A stretch of DNA of 64,000 bases from Streptomyces fuscichromogenes. GTDB lineage: Bacteria; Actinomycetota; Actinomycetes; Streptomycetales; Streptomycetaceae. The stretch covers positions 1 through 64,000 of the forward strand of contig NZ_BMML01000031.1 in the NCBI RefSeq assembly GCF_014645815.1, read 5' to 3'. The notes below the pieces were generated by a model. The model worked only from the letters and a program-made list of their open reading frames with translations, ran no database searches and was not told the DNA's origin. The position numbers and the translations under genes were made by a program. Positions 48,223 through 57,820 of the stretch are shown here, piece by piece; the first letter of the stretch is position 1; each line of letters opens with the position of its first letter.

Positions 48223-51200
48223 GTGCGGGGCTACGAGAGCCAGGAGCGAGAGCCGGCGGCTGACGTCGACCACCTCACTCGTTTCGAAGCCGAGATGAAA
48301 CGGCTGAAGACCGAGCGGGAAAAGGCGATCCAGCATGCCGAGGACCTCGGCTACCAGGTCGAGGTGCTGCGCGCCAAGTTGCACGAGGCGCGCCGCACCA
48401 TCATGTCCCGGCCCGCGTACGACGGCGGTGACATCGGCTATCACACCGAGCAGCTGCTCCGTAACGCCCAGATGCAGGCCGACCAGATCCGCCAGGAGGC
48501 GGAGCGGGTCGCCGCGGAGGCCCGGGCGCAGACCCAGAGGATCCTCCAGGAGCACGCCGAGCAGGCCTCGCGGCTCCAGGCCGAGCTGCACCAGGAGGCG
48601 GTGAGTCGCCGCCAGCAGCTGGACCAGGAGCTGGCCGAGCGCCGGCAGACCGTCGAGTCGCACGTCAACGAGAACGTGTCGTGGGCCGAGCAGCTGCGGG
48701 CGCGCACCGAGTCGCAGGCCCGCCGGCTGCTCGACGAGTCGCGGGCCGAGGCCGAGCAGGCCATGGCCGCGGCCCGTACCGAGGCCCAGCGGCTGACCGA
48801 CGAGGCCCGGCAGCGGCTGGCCGGTGACACCGAGGCGGCCCGCGGCGAGGCCGAGCAGATCCTGCTGCGCGCCCGCCGGGACGCCGAGCGCCTGCTGAAC
48901 GCCGCGTCCACGCAGGCCCAGGAGGCCACCGACCACGCGGAGCAGCTGCGCAGCTCCACCGCGACGGAGTCGGACTCGGCCCGTCGGCAGGCGGGCGAGC
49001 TGAGCCGCGCCGCCGAGGAGCGGATGGCACAGGCCGAGGAGGCGCTGCGCAAGGCGCAGTCCGAGGCCGAGAAGCTGGTCACCGAGGCCGAGGCGAGCGC
49101 CACGAAGGCCCTCTCCAGCGCCGAGGCCACCAACCAGCAGCGCACCCAGACCGCCAAGGAGCAGGTCGCCCGGCTGGTCAGCGAGGCCACCAAGGAGGCG
49201 GAGGCCACCAAGGCGAGCGCCGAGCAGATCGTCGAGGACGCCCGCGCCGAGGCCGAGAAGATCACCGCGGAGGCCTCCGAGAAGGCCCGCAGCCTCACCG
49301 CCGAGGAGAGCGCCTCCCAGCTGGCGAAGGCCGCCAAGACCGCCGAGGACGTCCTGAACAGGGCCGCCGAGGAGGCCAGGAGCACCACCAAGGCCGCCGC
49401 CGAGGAGGCCGAGCGGATCCGCACCGAGGCGGAGACCGAGGCCGACCGGCTGCGCGCCGAGGCGCACGACATCGCCGAGCAGCTCAAGGGCACGGCGAAG
49501 GACGACACCAAGGAGTACCGCGCCAAGACGGTCGAGCTGCAGGAGGAGGCCCGCCGGCTGCGCGGCGAGGCCGAGCAGCTGCGCGCCGACGCGGTCGCCG
49601 AGGGCGAGTCCATCCGCGCCGAGGCCCGGCGCGAGACCGTGCAGACGATCGAGGAGGCGGCCAGGTCCGCCGAGGAACTGCTCGCCAAGGCCAAGGCCGA
49701 CGCGGACGAGCTGCGGCAGACCGCGACCACGGACAGCGAGAAGGTCCGCACCGAGGCCATCGAGCGCGCCACCACGCTGCGCCGGCAGGCCGAGGAGACC
49801 CTGGAGCGCACCCGGCAGGAGGCCGACCGGCACCGCGAGGAGGTCCTGGAGCAGTCCGAGGGGCTCAAGGCGGACGCCGAGCGGGCCGCGGCCGAGCTGC
49901 GCGAGGAGACCGAGCGGGGCGTCGAGGCCCGGCGCGCGGAGGCCGCCGGGGAGCTGACCCGGCTGCACACCGAGGCCGAGGACCGGCTGGCCTCCGCCGA
50001 GCGGTCGCTGACCGAGGCGCGCGAGGAGGCCGGCCGGATCCGCCGGGAGGCCGGCGAGGAGACCGACCGGCTGCGCGGCGAGGCCGCCGAGCGGATCCGG
50101 ACACTCCAGCAGCAGGCCGAGACCGAGGCCGAACGGCTGCGCGACGAGGCCGCCGCCGACGCGTCGGCGTCGCGCGCGGAGGGCGAGACCGTCGCCGTAC
50201 GGCTGCGGTCCGAGGCCGCGGCCGAGGCGGAGCGGCTCAAGCAGGAGGCCCAGGACACCGCCGACCGGGTGCGTGCCGAGGCGCAGGCGGCCGCCGAGCG
50301 GCTGTCCACCGAGGCGTCCGAGACGCTGGCCGCCGCCCAGGAGGAGGCCTCCCGGCGCCGCCGGGAGGCCGAGGAACTGCTCGGTTCGGCGCGCGAGGAG
50401 GCCGGCCAGGAGCGGGAGCGGGCCCGCGAGCAGAGCGAGGACCTGCTGGCCCAGGCGCGCAACCGCGTCGAGGAGGCGCAGGCCGAGGCGGTACGGCTGG
50501 TCGAGGAGGCGGACCGGCGGGCCACCGAGATGGTGTCGGCCGCCGAGCTCCACGCCCAGCAGGTACGGGACTCGGTCTCCGGGCTGCACGAGCAGGCGCA
50601 GGACGAGATCACCGGGCTGCGCTCGGCCGCCGAGCACGCGGCGGACCGTACCCGGCGGGAGGCCGAGGAGGAGTCGGACCGGGTCCGCGCCGACGCCTAC
50701 GCGGAGCGGGAGCGGGCCAGCGAGGACGCGACCCGGATCCGGCGCGAGGCGGCCGAGGCGTCCGAGGCGGCGAAGGCGCTCGCCGAGCGGACCGTCGCCG
50801 ACGCGATGTCCGAGTCGGAGCGGCTGCGGTCCGAGGCGTCCACGCACGCCCAGCGGGTGCGCACCGAGGCCTCCGACGCCATCGCCCAGGCCGACCAGGA
50901 CGCCACGCGTACCCGTGCCGAGGCGCGCGAGGACGCCAACCGGATGCGTTCGGACGCGGCGACCCAGGTCGACACCCTGATCACCGAGTCGCGCAACGAG
51001 GCCGAGCGGCTCCAGAACGAGACCATCGCCGAGGCCGACCGGGTCCGCGCCGACGCCATCGCCAAGGCGGAGAAGCTGATCGCGGACGCCACCGGCGACG
51101 CGGAGCGGCTGCGTGCCGAGGCCGCCGAGACGGTCGGCTCCGCCCAGTTGCACGCCGACCGGACCCGCGCCGACGCCGAGCGGCTCAAGGGGGACGCGGA

Positions 51201-52071
51201 GGCGGCGGTCGAGCGCATGCTGAACTCCGCGCGCGCGGAGGCCGAGCGGACCCTCGACGAGTCCCGCAAGGACGCCAACAAGCGCCGCCAGGACGTGGCC
51301 GAGCAGGTCGACACGCTCATCAACGAGACGGCCGCGGAGGCCGACAAGCTGCTCACCGAGGCGCAGCAGCAGGCGATGAAGACCACCGCGGACGCCGAGT
51401 CGCAGGCCGACACCATGGTGGGCGCGGCCCGCAAGGAGGCCGACCGGCTGGTGTCCGAGGCCACGGTCGAGGGCAACTCGATGGTGGAGAAGGCCCGTAC
51501 GGACGCGGACGAGCTGCTCGTCGGCGCGCGCCGGGACGCCACCGCCATAAGGGAGCGTGCGGAGGAGCTGCGCGAGCGCATCACCTCCGAGATCGAGGGG
51601 CTGCACGAGCGGGCCCGCCGCGAGGCCGCCGAGACCATGAAGTCCACCGGCGACCGCTGCGACGCGCTGATCAAGGCGTCGGAGGAGCAGCTCGCCAAGG
51701 CCCAGGCCAAGGCCAAGGATCTGGTCTCGGAGGCCAGTTCCGAGGCGGGCAAGGTGCGGATCGCCGCCGTCAAGAAGGCCGAGGGGCTGCTCAAGGAGGC
51801 CGAGCTGAAGAAGGCCACGCTGGTCCGGGAGGCCGAGGAGCTCAAGGCCGAGGCGATCCGCGAGGCCAGGGCCACGGTCGACGCCGGCAAGCGCGAGCTG
51901 GAGATCCTGGAGCGCCGGCGGGAGAACATCAACGGCGAGATCTCCCGTGTCCAGGACGTCCTGGAGGCGTTGGAGTCCTTCGAGACCCCGTCGTCCGCCA
52001 AGGACGGCGGAGTCAAGGCGGGCAGTTCGGTGGGCGCCCCCCGATCGGGTGGCAAGCCGTCAGAAGGTTAG
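48223..52071 (+). CDS. scy: Scy, polarity-determining coiled-coil scaffold of hyphal tips
   Basis: 1282 residues from GTG 48223 (MRGYESQEREP); TTG 48193 would add ten. Scy assembles with DivIVA and FilP at hyphal tips and sets the number of growth zones. After about 50 residues the whole protein is a charged coiled coil of Glu/Ala/Arg-rich units such as EAERLRAEA, EEAGRIRREAGEETDRLRGEA, in a long-period (hendecad-type) pattern, with almost no Cys, Trp or hydrophobic core; the end EILERRRENINGEISRVQDVLEALESF matches the tail of FilP-type proteins. filP follows. Long antisense frames across it are composition shadows. Confidence 0.93.
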   Translation: MRGYESQEREPAADVDHLTRFEAEMKRLKTEREKAIQHAEDLGYQVEVLRAKLHEARRTIMSRPAYDGGDIGYHTEQLLRNAQMQADQIRQEAERVAAEARAQTQRILQEHAEQASRLQAELHQEAVSRRQQLDQELAERRQTVESHVNENVSWAEQLRARTESQARRLLDESRAEAEQAMAAARTEAQRLTDEARQRLAGDTEAARGEAEQILLRARRDAERLLNAASTQAQEATDHAEQLRSSTATESDSARRQAGELSRAAEERMAQAEEALRKAQSEAEKLVTEAEASATKALSSAEATNQQRTQTAKEQVARLVSEATKEAEATKASAEQIVEDARAEAEKITAEASEKARSLTAEESASQLAKAAKTAEDVLNRAAEEARSTTKAAAEEAERIRTEAETEADRLRAEAHDIAEQLKGTAKDDTKEYRAKTVELQEEARRLRGEAEQLRADAVAEGESIRAEARRETVQTIEEAARSAEELLAKAKADADELRQTATTDSEKVRTEAIERATTLRRQAEETLERTRQEADRHREEVLEQSEGLKADAERAAAELREETERGVEARRAEAAGELTRLHTEAEDRLASAERSLTEAREEAGRIRREAGEETDRLRGEAAERIRTLQQQAETEAERLRDEAAADASASRAEGETVAVRLRSEAAAEAERLKQEAQDTADRVRAEAQAAAERLSTEASETLAAAQEEASRRRREAEELLGSAREEAGQERERAREQSEDLLAQARNRVEEAQAEAVRLVEEADRRATEMVSAAELHAQQVRDSVSGLHEQAQDEITGLRSAAEHAADRTRREAEEESDRVRADAYAERERASEDATRIRREAAEASEAAKALAERTVADAMSESERLRSEASTHAQRVRTEASDAIAQADQDATRTRAEAREDANRMRSDAATQVDTLITESRNEAERLQNETIAEADRVRADAIAKAEKLIADATGDAERLRAEAAETVGSAQLHADRTRADAERLKGDAEAAVERMLNSARAEAERTLDESRKDANKRRQDVAEQVDTLINETAAEADKLLTEAQQQAMKTTADAESQADTMVGAARKEADRLVSEATVEGNSMVEKARTDADELLVGARRDATAIRERAEELRERITSEIEGLHERARREAAETMKSTGDRCDALIKASEEQLAKAQAKAKDLVSEASSEAGKVRIAAVKKAEGLLKEAELKKATLVREAEELKAEAIREARATVDAGKRELEILERRRENINGEISRVQDVLEALESFETPSSAKDGGVKAGSSVGAPRSGGKPSEG

Positions 52072-52267
52072 AGTCCTAGGACCGTTTCTGTACTGTTCTG
52101 GGGCTTTTGACCGGACCTTTGGCAGAGGCTTTGGCAAGCGTTCTCACAGCCGGCCACCCAAAAGTGGTGTCATTCTCCAGATCAAACACGCATCCGCTCG
52201 ATGACACACCGCATCGGCCCCTAGGATTCCACCTATCACCTCACCGGTCTCACTCGACAGGAAACCC

Positions 52268-53203
52268 ATGAGCGACACTTCCCCCTACGGCTTCGAGCTT
52301 GTGCGGCGTGGGTACGACCGCGCTCAGGTGGACGAACGCATCTCCAAGCTCGTCTCCGACCGTGACAGTGCTCTCGCCCGCATCACCGCTCTGGAAAAGC
52401 GCATCGAGGAGCTCCACCTCGAAACGCAGAACGCCCAGGCCGCCGTGACCGACGCGGAGCCGTCGTACGCGGGTCTCGGCGCGCGTGTCGAGAAGATCCT
52501 CCGCCTCGCCGAGGAGGAGGCGAAGGACCTGCGCGAGGAGGCCCGTCGCGCCGCCGAGCAGCACCGTGAGCTCGCCGAGTCGGCGGCCCAGCAGGTGCGC
52601 AACGACGCAGAATCGTTCGCTGCGGAGCGCAAGGCCAAGGCCGAGGACGAGGGCGTCCGGATCGTCGAGAAGGCCAAGAGCGACGCGTCGCAGCTGCGCT
52701 CCGAGGCCCAGAAGGACGCGCAGTCCAAGCGCGAGGAGGCGGACGCCCTCTTCGAGGAGACCCGTGCGAAGGCCGCGCAGGCCGCCGCCGACTTCGAGAC
52801 GAACCTCGCGAAGCGTCGCGAGCAGTCCGAGCGCGACCTGGCGTCCCGCCAGCAGAAGGCCGAGAAGCGCCTCGCGGAGATCGAGCACCGCGCGGAGCAG
52901 CTGCGGCTGGAGGCGGAGAAGCTGCGCACCGACGCGGAGCGCCGTGCGCGGCAGACCGTCGAGACGGCTCAGCGTCAGGCCGAGGACATCGTCGCCGACG
53001 CGAACGCGAAGGCCGACCGGATCCGGTCGGAATCCGAGCGTGAGCTCGCCGCGCTGACGAACCGCCGCGACAGCATCAACGCCCAGCTGACCAACGTCCG
53101 CGAGATGCTGGCCACGCTGACCGGTGCGGCGGTGGCTGCCGCCAGCTCGCCGACCGAGGACGAGCCGATCTCCCGTGGAGTTCCGGCCCAGCAGTCCCGG
53201 TAA
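52268..53203 (+). CDS. filP: FilP, intermediate-filament-like cytoskeletal protein
   Basis: 311 residues. The N-terminus SPYGFELVRRGYDRAQVDERI is the DivIVA-like motif common to actinobacterial tip proteins. Residues 30-260 form a coiled coil (EEEAKDLREEARRAAEQHRE), ending in RRDSINAQLTNVREMLATLTG. FilP forms filaments that stiffen hyphae and interacts with Scy and DivIVA. The ATG follows AGGAAAC, and TAGGAT at 52222-52227 is a possible own -10 box, so it may be expressed separately from scy. Confidence 0.95.
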   Translation: MSDTSPYGFELVRRGYDRAQVDERISKLVSDRDSALARITALEKRIEELHLETQNAQAAVTDAEPSYAGLGARVEKILRLAEEEAKDLREEARRAAEQHRELAESAAQQVRNDAESFAAERKAKAEDEGVRIVEKAKSDASQLRSEAQKDAQSKREEADALFEETRAKAAQAAADFETNLAKRREQSERDLASRQQKAEKRLAEIEHRAEQLRLEAEKLRTDAERRARQTVETAQRQAEDIVADANAKADRIRSESERELAALTNRRDSINAQLTNVREMLATLTGAAVAAASSPTEDEPISRGVPAQQSR

Positions 53204-53230
53204 GCAGTCCCGGCCAAGCAGTAGCGACAT

Positions 53231-53268
53231 CGAAGGCCCGCATTCCTTTCGGGGGGTGCGGGCCTTCG
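53231..53268 (+). terminator. 12-bp hairpin terminator after filP
   Basis: CGAAGGCCCGCA (53231-53242) pairs perfectly with TGCGGGCCTTCG (53257-53268), 28 bases after the filP stop. Confidence 0.85.
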
Positions 53269-53298
53269 TCGTACGGGTGCGGGCCGTGTGTGGTTGCT

Positions 53299-53390
53299 CG
53301 CGCAGTTCCCCGCGCCCCTAAAAGAAGGGCACTGCGGCCGGCGCCCCTTCAGGGGCGCGGGGAACTGCGCGATCAGCCCCCACCGATCCG
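53299..53390. repeat. Double (head-to-head) copy of the GC-rich intergenic repeat
   Basis: Arms at 53299-53319 and 53351-53371 are perfect 21-bp inverted copies (CGCAGTTCCCCGCGCCCCT and its complement). An inner hairpin GCGCCCC-TTCA-GGGGCGC lies at about 53341-53358 and the tail GCGCGATCAGCCCCCACCG follows. This is the most elaborate of the four copies in the window and lies between filP and the ABC genes. Confidence 0.8.
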
Positions 53391-53446
53391 CACCCGGCCG
53401 ACGGCCTCGGGTGGCACCCCCTGCACCCCCGTCCTAGCGTGGCCGC

Positions 53447-54403
53447 ATGATCGAGTTGGCGGGTCTGACCAAGCGCTACGGCGACAGGACGGCGGTCGAC
53501 GACCTCACGTTCACCGTCCGGCCCGGGATCGTGACCGGGTTCCTCGGGCCCAACGGTGCCGGGAAGTCCACCACCATGCGGATGATCCTCGGGCTCGACC
53601 ACCCCACGGCCGGCCGGGTACGGATCGACGGCAAGCGGTACGAGCAGCTCAGGGATCCGCTGACGTACCTGGGGGCCCTGCTCGACGCCAAGGCCGTGCA
53701 CGGCGGGCGCAGTGCCTTCAACCACCTGCTGTGCCTCGCGCAGAGCAACGGGATCCCGAGGGCGCGGGTCGGCGAGGTGCTGGACACCGTCGGGCTGACG
53801 GCGGTGGCGAGGAAGAAGGCCAAGGGGTTCTCGCTCGGGATGGGGCAGCGGCTCGGGATCGCGGGGGCGCTGCTCGGCGATCCGCGGATCCTGATGTTCG
53901 ACGAACCGGTGAACGGACTCGACCCCGAGGGCATCCACTGGATCCGGACCCTGATGAAGTCGCTGGCCGCCCAGGGCCGGACCGTGTTCGTCTCCTCCCA
54001 CCTCATGAGCGAGATGGCGCTGACCGCCGACCACCTCGTCGTCATCGGACAGGGACGGCTGCTCGCCGACACCTCCATGGCGGAGTTCATCCGGACCAAC
54101 TCGCGGTCGTACGTGCGGGTCCGCTCCCCGCAGCGCGAGCGGCTGCTCGACGTGCTGCACGGGGCCGGGATCACCGTCGTGGAGACCGGCACCGGGGCCC
54201 TTGAGGTGGAGGGCGGCAAGGCCGAGCCGATCGGGGAGCTGGCCGCGCAGAACGGGGTCGTGCTGCACGAGCTGAGCATCCAGCAGGCCTCGCTGGAGGA
54301 GGCGTTCATGCAACTGACGGCGGAGTCCGTGGAGTACCACGCGCACGCCGACTCGCCCCCGGTGCCGCAGGCCTGGGGCGCCGGCTGGGACAAGGGGGCA
54401 TGA
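53447..54403 (+). CDS. ABC exporter ATP-binding protein (module 1)
   Basis: 318 residues. Walker A is GFLGPNGAGKSTT, the signature is FSLGMGQRLGIAGAL (a degenerate LSGGQ typical of the DrrA/CcmA-type two-gene exporters), Walker B RILMFDEPVNGLDPEG and the His loop VFVSSHLMSEM. A C-terminal 90-residue DrrA-type domain follows. It is coupled to the next gene, one base between stop and start. The substrate is unknown. Confidence 0.93.
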   Translation: MIELAGLTKRYGDRTAVDDLTFTVRPGIVTGFLGPNGAGKSTTMRMILGLDHPTAGRVRIDGKRYEQLRDPLTYLGALLDAKAVHGGRSAFNHLLCLAQSNGIPRARVGEVLDTVGLTAVARKKAKGFSLGMGQRLGIAGALLGDPRILMFDEPVNGLDPEGIHWIRTLMKSLAAQGRTVFVSSHLMSEMALTADHLVVIGQGRLLADTSMAEFIRTNSRSYVRVRSPQRERLLDVLHGAGITVVETGTGALEVEGGKAEPIGELAAQNGVVLHELSIQQASLEEAFMQLTAESVEYHAHADSPPVPQAWGAGWDKGA

Positions 54404-54404
54404 C

Positions 54405-55181
54405 ATGGCCGTCGTCACCCAGGTCGTACGGTCCGAGTGGACCAAGATCCGGTCCGTCGCCTCGACGGTCTGGACGCTCTCCCTGGCCGTGGTGGTCACC
54501 GTGGCCCTCGGGATGCTGCTGTCCGCGCTCGCGAACAGCCAGTTCTCCACCATGCCGGCCCGCGAACGGCTCTCCTTCGACCCGACGAACATCAGCTTCG
54601 CCGGGATGACCCTCGGCCAGCTGGCGATGATCGTGTTCGGGGTGCTCGTGGTCTCCAACGAGTACAGCACCGGGATGATCAGGGTCTCGCTGGCCGCCGT
54701 GCCGCAGCGGGCCACCTTCCTGTTCAGCAAGATCGCGGTGGCCGCGGCCCTGGTGCTGGTGGTCGGCATGGTCACCAGCTTCGCGGCCTTCTTCCTCGGG
54801 CAGGCGATGCTCGGCTCCCACCGGGCCCACCTCGGCGACCCCGGGGTGCTGCGCGCGGTGGTCGGCGGCGGGCTCTACATGACGCTCATCGCGATGTTCT
54901 CCATGGGCGTGGCCGCGATGCTGCGCTCGCCGATGCTCTCGCTGGGCATCCTGATGCCGTTCTTCTTCCTGGTCTCCAACATCCTCGGCAACGTCGACGC
55001 GACCAGGAAGATCGGCCGGTTCCTGCCGGACCAGGCGGGCAGCCACATCATGCAGGTGGTGCCCAGGGCGGGCGACGACGTCCCGTACGGACCCTGGGGC
55101 GGGCTCGGGATCATGGGGCTGTGGGTGATCGCCGCGCTGGCCGGCGGGTACGTCCTGCTGAAGCGGCGCGACGCCCAGTGA
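54405..55181 (+). CDS. ABC-2-type permease (module 1)
   Basis: 258 residues. It has six membrane segments (LSLAVVVTVALGMLLSAL first, IMGLWVIAALAGGYVLL last), an N-terminal amphipathic segment VVRSEWTKIRSVAS seen in this ABC-2 family, and EYSTGMIRVSLAAVPQRATFLFSK. It forms the membrane part of module 1. Confidence 0.92.
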   Translation: MAVVTQVVRSEWTKIRSVASTVWTLSLAVVVTVALGMLLSALANSQFSTMPARERLSFDPTNISFAGMTLGQLAMIVFGVLVVSNEYSTGMIRVSLAAVPQRATFLFSKIAVAAALVLVVGMVTSFAAFFLGQAMLGSHRAHLGDPGVLRAVVGGGLYMTLIAMFSMGVAAMLRSPMLSLGILMPFFFLVSNILGNVDATRKIGRFLPDQAGSHIMQVVPRAGDDVPYGPWGGLGIMGLWVIAALAGGYVLLKRRDAQ

Positions 55182-55303
55182 GCCGGCCCGCGGCCGGAAG
55201 TCTTTACATGCTCTTGGGCGGAACCGTCAGCTCCCCGATATCCTCCTAACCCTTACGGGGGGCGTCTGCCCCGCTGTCCTGATCCTTTCGATGGGTGCGG
55301 AGC

Positions 55304-56575
55304 ATGATCGAGGCTGTCGGCCTGACCAAGCGCTACGGCGACAAGACCGCCGTCTACAACCTTTCCTTCCAGGTACGCCCCGGAGCCGTGACCGGCTTCC
55401 TCGGGCCGAACGGCTCGGGCAAGTCGACGACCATGCGGATGATCCTGGGCCTGGACAACCCGACCGCCGGTTCGGTGACGATCAGCGGTCACCCGTACCG
55501 CAAGCTCCAGAACGCCGCCCGCCACGTCGGCGCGCTGCTCGACGCCAAGGCGGTGCACGGCGGCCGGTCCGCCCGCAACCACCTGCTCTCCCTGGCCCAG
55601 CTGTCCGCCATCCCGGCCCGCCGGGTCGACGAGGTGCTCGGCGTGGTGGGCCTCCAGGGCGTGGCCGGAAAGCGCTCCAAGGGCTTCTCGCTCGGCATGG
55701 GCCAGCGCCTCGGCATCGCCGCCGCGCTCCTCGGCGACCCTCAGGTGCTGCTCTTCGACGAGCCGGTCAACGGCCTCGACCCCGAGGGCATCCTCTGGGT
55801 GCGCAACCTGATGAAGTCCCTGGCCGCCGAGGGCCGTACGGTCTTCGTCTCCTCCCATCTGATGAGCGAGATGGCGCTGACCGCCGACCACCTCATCGTC
55901 ATCGGGCGGGGCCAGCTGCTCGCCGACATGAGCGTGACCGACTTCATTTCGGCCAACTCCGCCGACTTCGCGCGCGTCCGCACCCCGGACACCGAGCCGC
56001 AGCTGAGGGAGAAGCTCAGTTCGGCGCTGACCGAGGCCGGCGGCCATGTGCTGCCGGAGCAGGACGGGGCGCTCAGAGTGACCGGGCTGCCGCTGCCCCG
56101 GATCAGCGACCTCGCGCACGAGGCGGACGTACGGCTGTGGGAGCTGTCCCCGCACCAGGCCTCGCTGGAGGAGGCGTACATGCGGATGACGCAGGGCGCC
56201 GTCGACTACCGCTCCACCATCGACCAGAAGGCCGGCCTCCAGCAGCCCCTGCCGCCCGGTGCCCAGCCGCCGATGCCGGTACCCGGGCAGGGCCAGCCTG
56301 GCTGGTACGCCCCACCGCCGCCCCAGCAGGGCGGCACAGCGTTCGCGGGGCCGTACGGGGCACCGGGAGCGCCCGCAGCCGGGTACGGCGCCCCGCAGGG
56401 CCCGTACGGGGCTCCCCAGGCCGCTCCGAACCCCTACGCACAGCCGACGCCCGCGCCGGCTCCGATGCCGGCTCCCGCGCCCGCCGCCGCGCCCGCGCCC
56501 GCCCCGGTATCCGCTCCCGCCCCCGCTCCCGCTCCCGCTCCCGCCGACCTGACCAAGCCCGAGGACGCCCGATGA
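55304..56575 (+). CDS. ABC exporter ATP-binding protein (module 2) with Pro/Ala-rich tail
   Basis: 423 residues from ATG 55304; GTG 55295 in frame is possible. The first 310 residues are closely similar to the module 1 ATPase throughout (GFLGPNGSGKSTTMRMILGLD, LLDAKAVHGGRSARNHLL, FSLGMGQRLGIAAALLG, LLFDEPVNGLDPEG). A unique 110-residue tail of Pro, Ala, Gly and Tyr (PAPAPMPAPAPAAAPAPAP) is low-complexity and probably flexible. The stop overlaps the permease start (ATGA). Confidence 0.92.
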   Translation: MIEAVGLTKRYGDKTAVYNLSFQVRPGAVTGFLGPNGSGKSTTMRMILGLDNPTAGSVTISGHPYRKLQNAARHVGALLDAKAVHGGRSARNHLLSLAQLSAIPARRVDEVLGVVGLQGVAGKRSKGFSLGMGQRLGIAAALLGDPQVLLFDEPVNGLDPEGILWVRNLMKSLAAEGRTVFVSSHLMSEMALTADHLIVIGRGQLLADMSVTDFISANSADFARVRTPDTEPQLREKLSSALTEAGGHVLPEQDGALRVTGLPLPRISDLAHEADVRLWELSPHQASLEEAYMRMTQGAVDYRSTIDQKAGLQQPLPPGAQPPMPVPGQGQPGWYAPPPPQQGGTAFAGPYGAPGAPAAGYGAPQGPYGAPQAAPNPYAQPTPAPAPMPAPAPAAAPAPAPVSAPAPAPAPAPADLTKPEDAR

Positions 56576-57453
56576 GCACCCACCAGCCTCCGCTGTCGCA
56601 GGCAGCCCCGGCCGCACCCGAGTGGCAGGCGGCGCCCGGCGGCCCGTACCCCGGTTACGTCTCGCCGATCCCGGTGGTGCGCACCCGTCTCGGGCACGCG
56701 ATCACCTCCGAGTGGACGAAGATCAGATCGGTGCGTTCGACGATCTGGACGCTCGGCGTCTTCGTCCTGCTGGTGGTCGGCATCGGTCTGCTGGCCGGCG
56801 CGCTGGTCAGCAGCTCCTCCTCGTCCGGCGACCTGTCCGACGGCAACGCGCTGTCCCTCGGCTTCTTCGGGCTGCTGCTCGGCAGCATGTGCATCATCAC
56901 GCTCGGCGTGCTGACGACCGCCTCGGAGTACGGCACGGGCATGATCCGTACCACGATGGTGGCCTGCCCCTCCCGTGCCCGCGTGCTCGCGGCGAAGGCG
57001 ATCGTCTTCTTCGCGGTCGCGTTCGTGATCACCCTCGCGGCCAGCGCGTTCGTGGCCATGACGCAGGTCTCGATGCTGAGCGACGTGGCCCGGACGCCGA
57101 CCGGCGGGGAATGGCTGAAGGGCACCGTCGGCGTCAGCCTCTACATCGCGCTGCTCGGGCTGCTCTCGCTGATCGTCGGCTCGATCATCCGGCACTCGGC
57201 CGGTGCCATCACCGTCATGATCGGCGCGGTGCTCGCCCCGCTGGTGATCGCGCTGTTCATGTTCTCGTCGTCGCTGGAGCAGGTGCGCAACGCTCTGTTC
57301 GAGTACTCGATCCCGAACCAGCTGAGCGTCTTCTACTCCAACTCCCTCAGCGACTCGGGCCCTTCGGGCTGGGACCCGCTGTGGATCATCCTCGGTGTGA
57401 CGGCCGTCGCGTTCGCCGGCGCCTACGCGCTGCTGGAGAAGCGGGACGTGTAG
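56572..57453 (+). CDS. ABC-2-type permease (module 2)
   Basis: 293 residues. A Pro/Ala-rich N-terminal extension (about 35 residues) precedes the conserved HAITSEWTKIRSVRSTIWTL; six membrane segments follow (LGVFVLLVVGIGLLAGALV to IILGVTAVAFAGAYALLEK). The EYGTGMIRTTMVACPSRARVLAAKA region parallels module 1. It is translationally coupled to the module 2 ATPase. Both partners carry added Pro/Ala segments, which may interact. Confidence 0.92.
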   Translation: MSTHQPPLSQAAPAAPEWQAAPGGPYPGYVSPIPVVRTRLGHAITSEWTKIRSVRSTIWTLGVFVLLVVGIGLLAGALVSSSSSSGDLSDGNALSLGFFGLLLGSMCIITLGVLTTASEYGTGMIRTTMVACPSRARVLAAKAIVFFAVAFVITLAASAFVAMTQVSMLSDVARTPTGGEWLKGTVGVSLYIALLGLLSLIVGSIIRHSAGAITVMIGAVLAPLVIALFMFSSSLEQVRNALFEYSIPNQLSVFYSNSLSDSGPSGWDPLWIILGVTAVAFAGAYALLEKRDV

Positions 57454-57478
57454 GCCGTGGCGCCGGGCCGTACGGCGC

Positions 57479-57820
57479 TCAGAACTTCGGCGCGTTCCTG
57501 GGCCGCTGCACCCGTGTGGTGCGGCGGTCCTTCGCGTTCCAGCAGGCCTTGTGCCAGTGCCGGCGCTCGTCCACACCCGAGTGCTCGGGCCAGGCCACCA
57601 CGTGCGGGACGCCGGAGGGGATCACCTGGTCGCAGCCCGGGCAGCGGTAGGTCTTGCCGACGGAACTGGCGCCGGCCACATGCCGGACGCTCCACTCCTC
57701 GCCCTGCCACCTCTCGCTGGACTGCCAGCCGCCGTAGCGGTCCGCGCGGTCGTCCTCGGCGCTCCGGCCGGACGAGGCCGCTGCGTTCGGGCCCTTGGGT
57801 CGGTTGCGACGCGGGGACAC
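57479..57820 (-). CDS. Small protein with a treble-clef-like zinc finger
   Basis: 113 residues from GTG 57820 behind GAGAGG. A basic N-terminus (MSPRRNRPKGP) is followed by YRCPGCDQVIPSG, then HVVAWPE and RRHWHKACWNAKDRR: CxxC plus HxxxC spacing suits a zinc knuckle. Such small proteins are conserved in Streptomyces and often labelled ATP/GTP-binding without reason. It could bind nucleic acid; this is unproven. Confidence 0.75.
   Translation of the reverse strand: MSPRRNRPKGPNAAASSGRSAEDDRADRYGGWQSSERWQGEEWSVRHVAGASSVGKTYRCPGCDQVIPSGVPHVVAWPEHSGVDERRHWHKACWNAKDRRTTRVQRPRNAPKF

Noticed and set aside
47986..51606. Long minus-strand open frame opposite scy (about 1200 codons)
   Set aside because: It is a mirror of the GC-biased, repetitive coiled-coil codons of scy; its Leu/Gly/Arg-rich product has no domain and no ribosome site.
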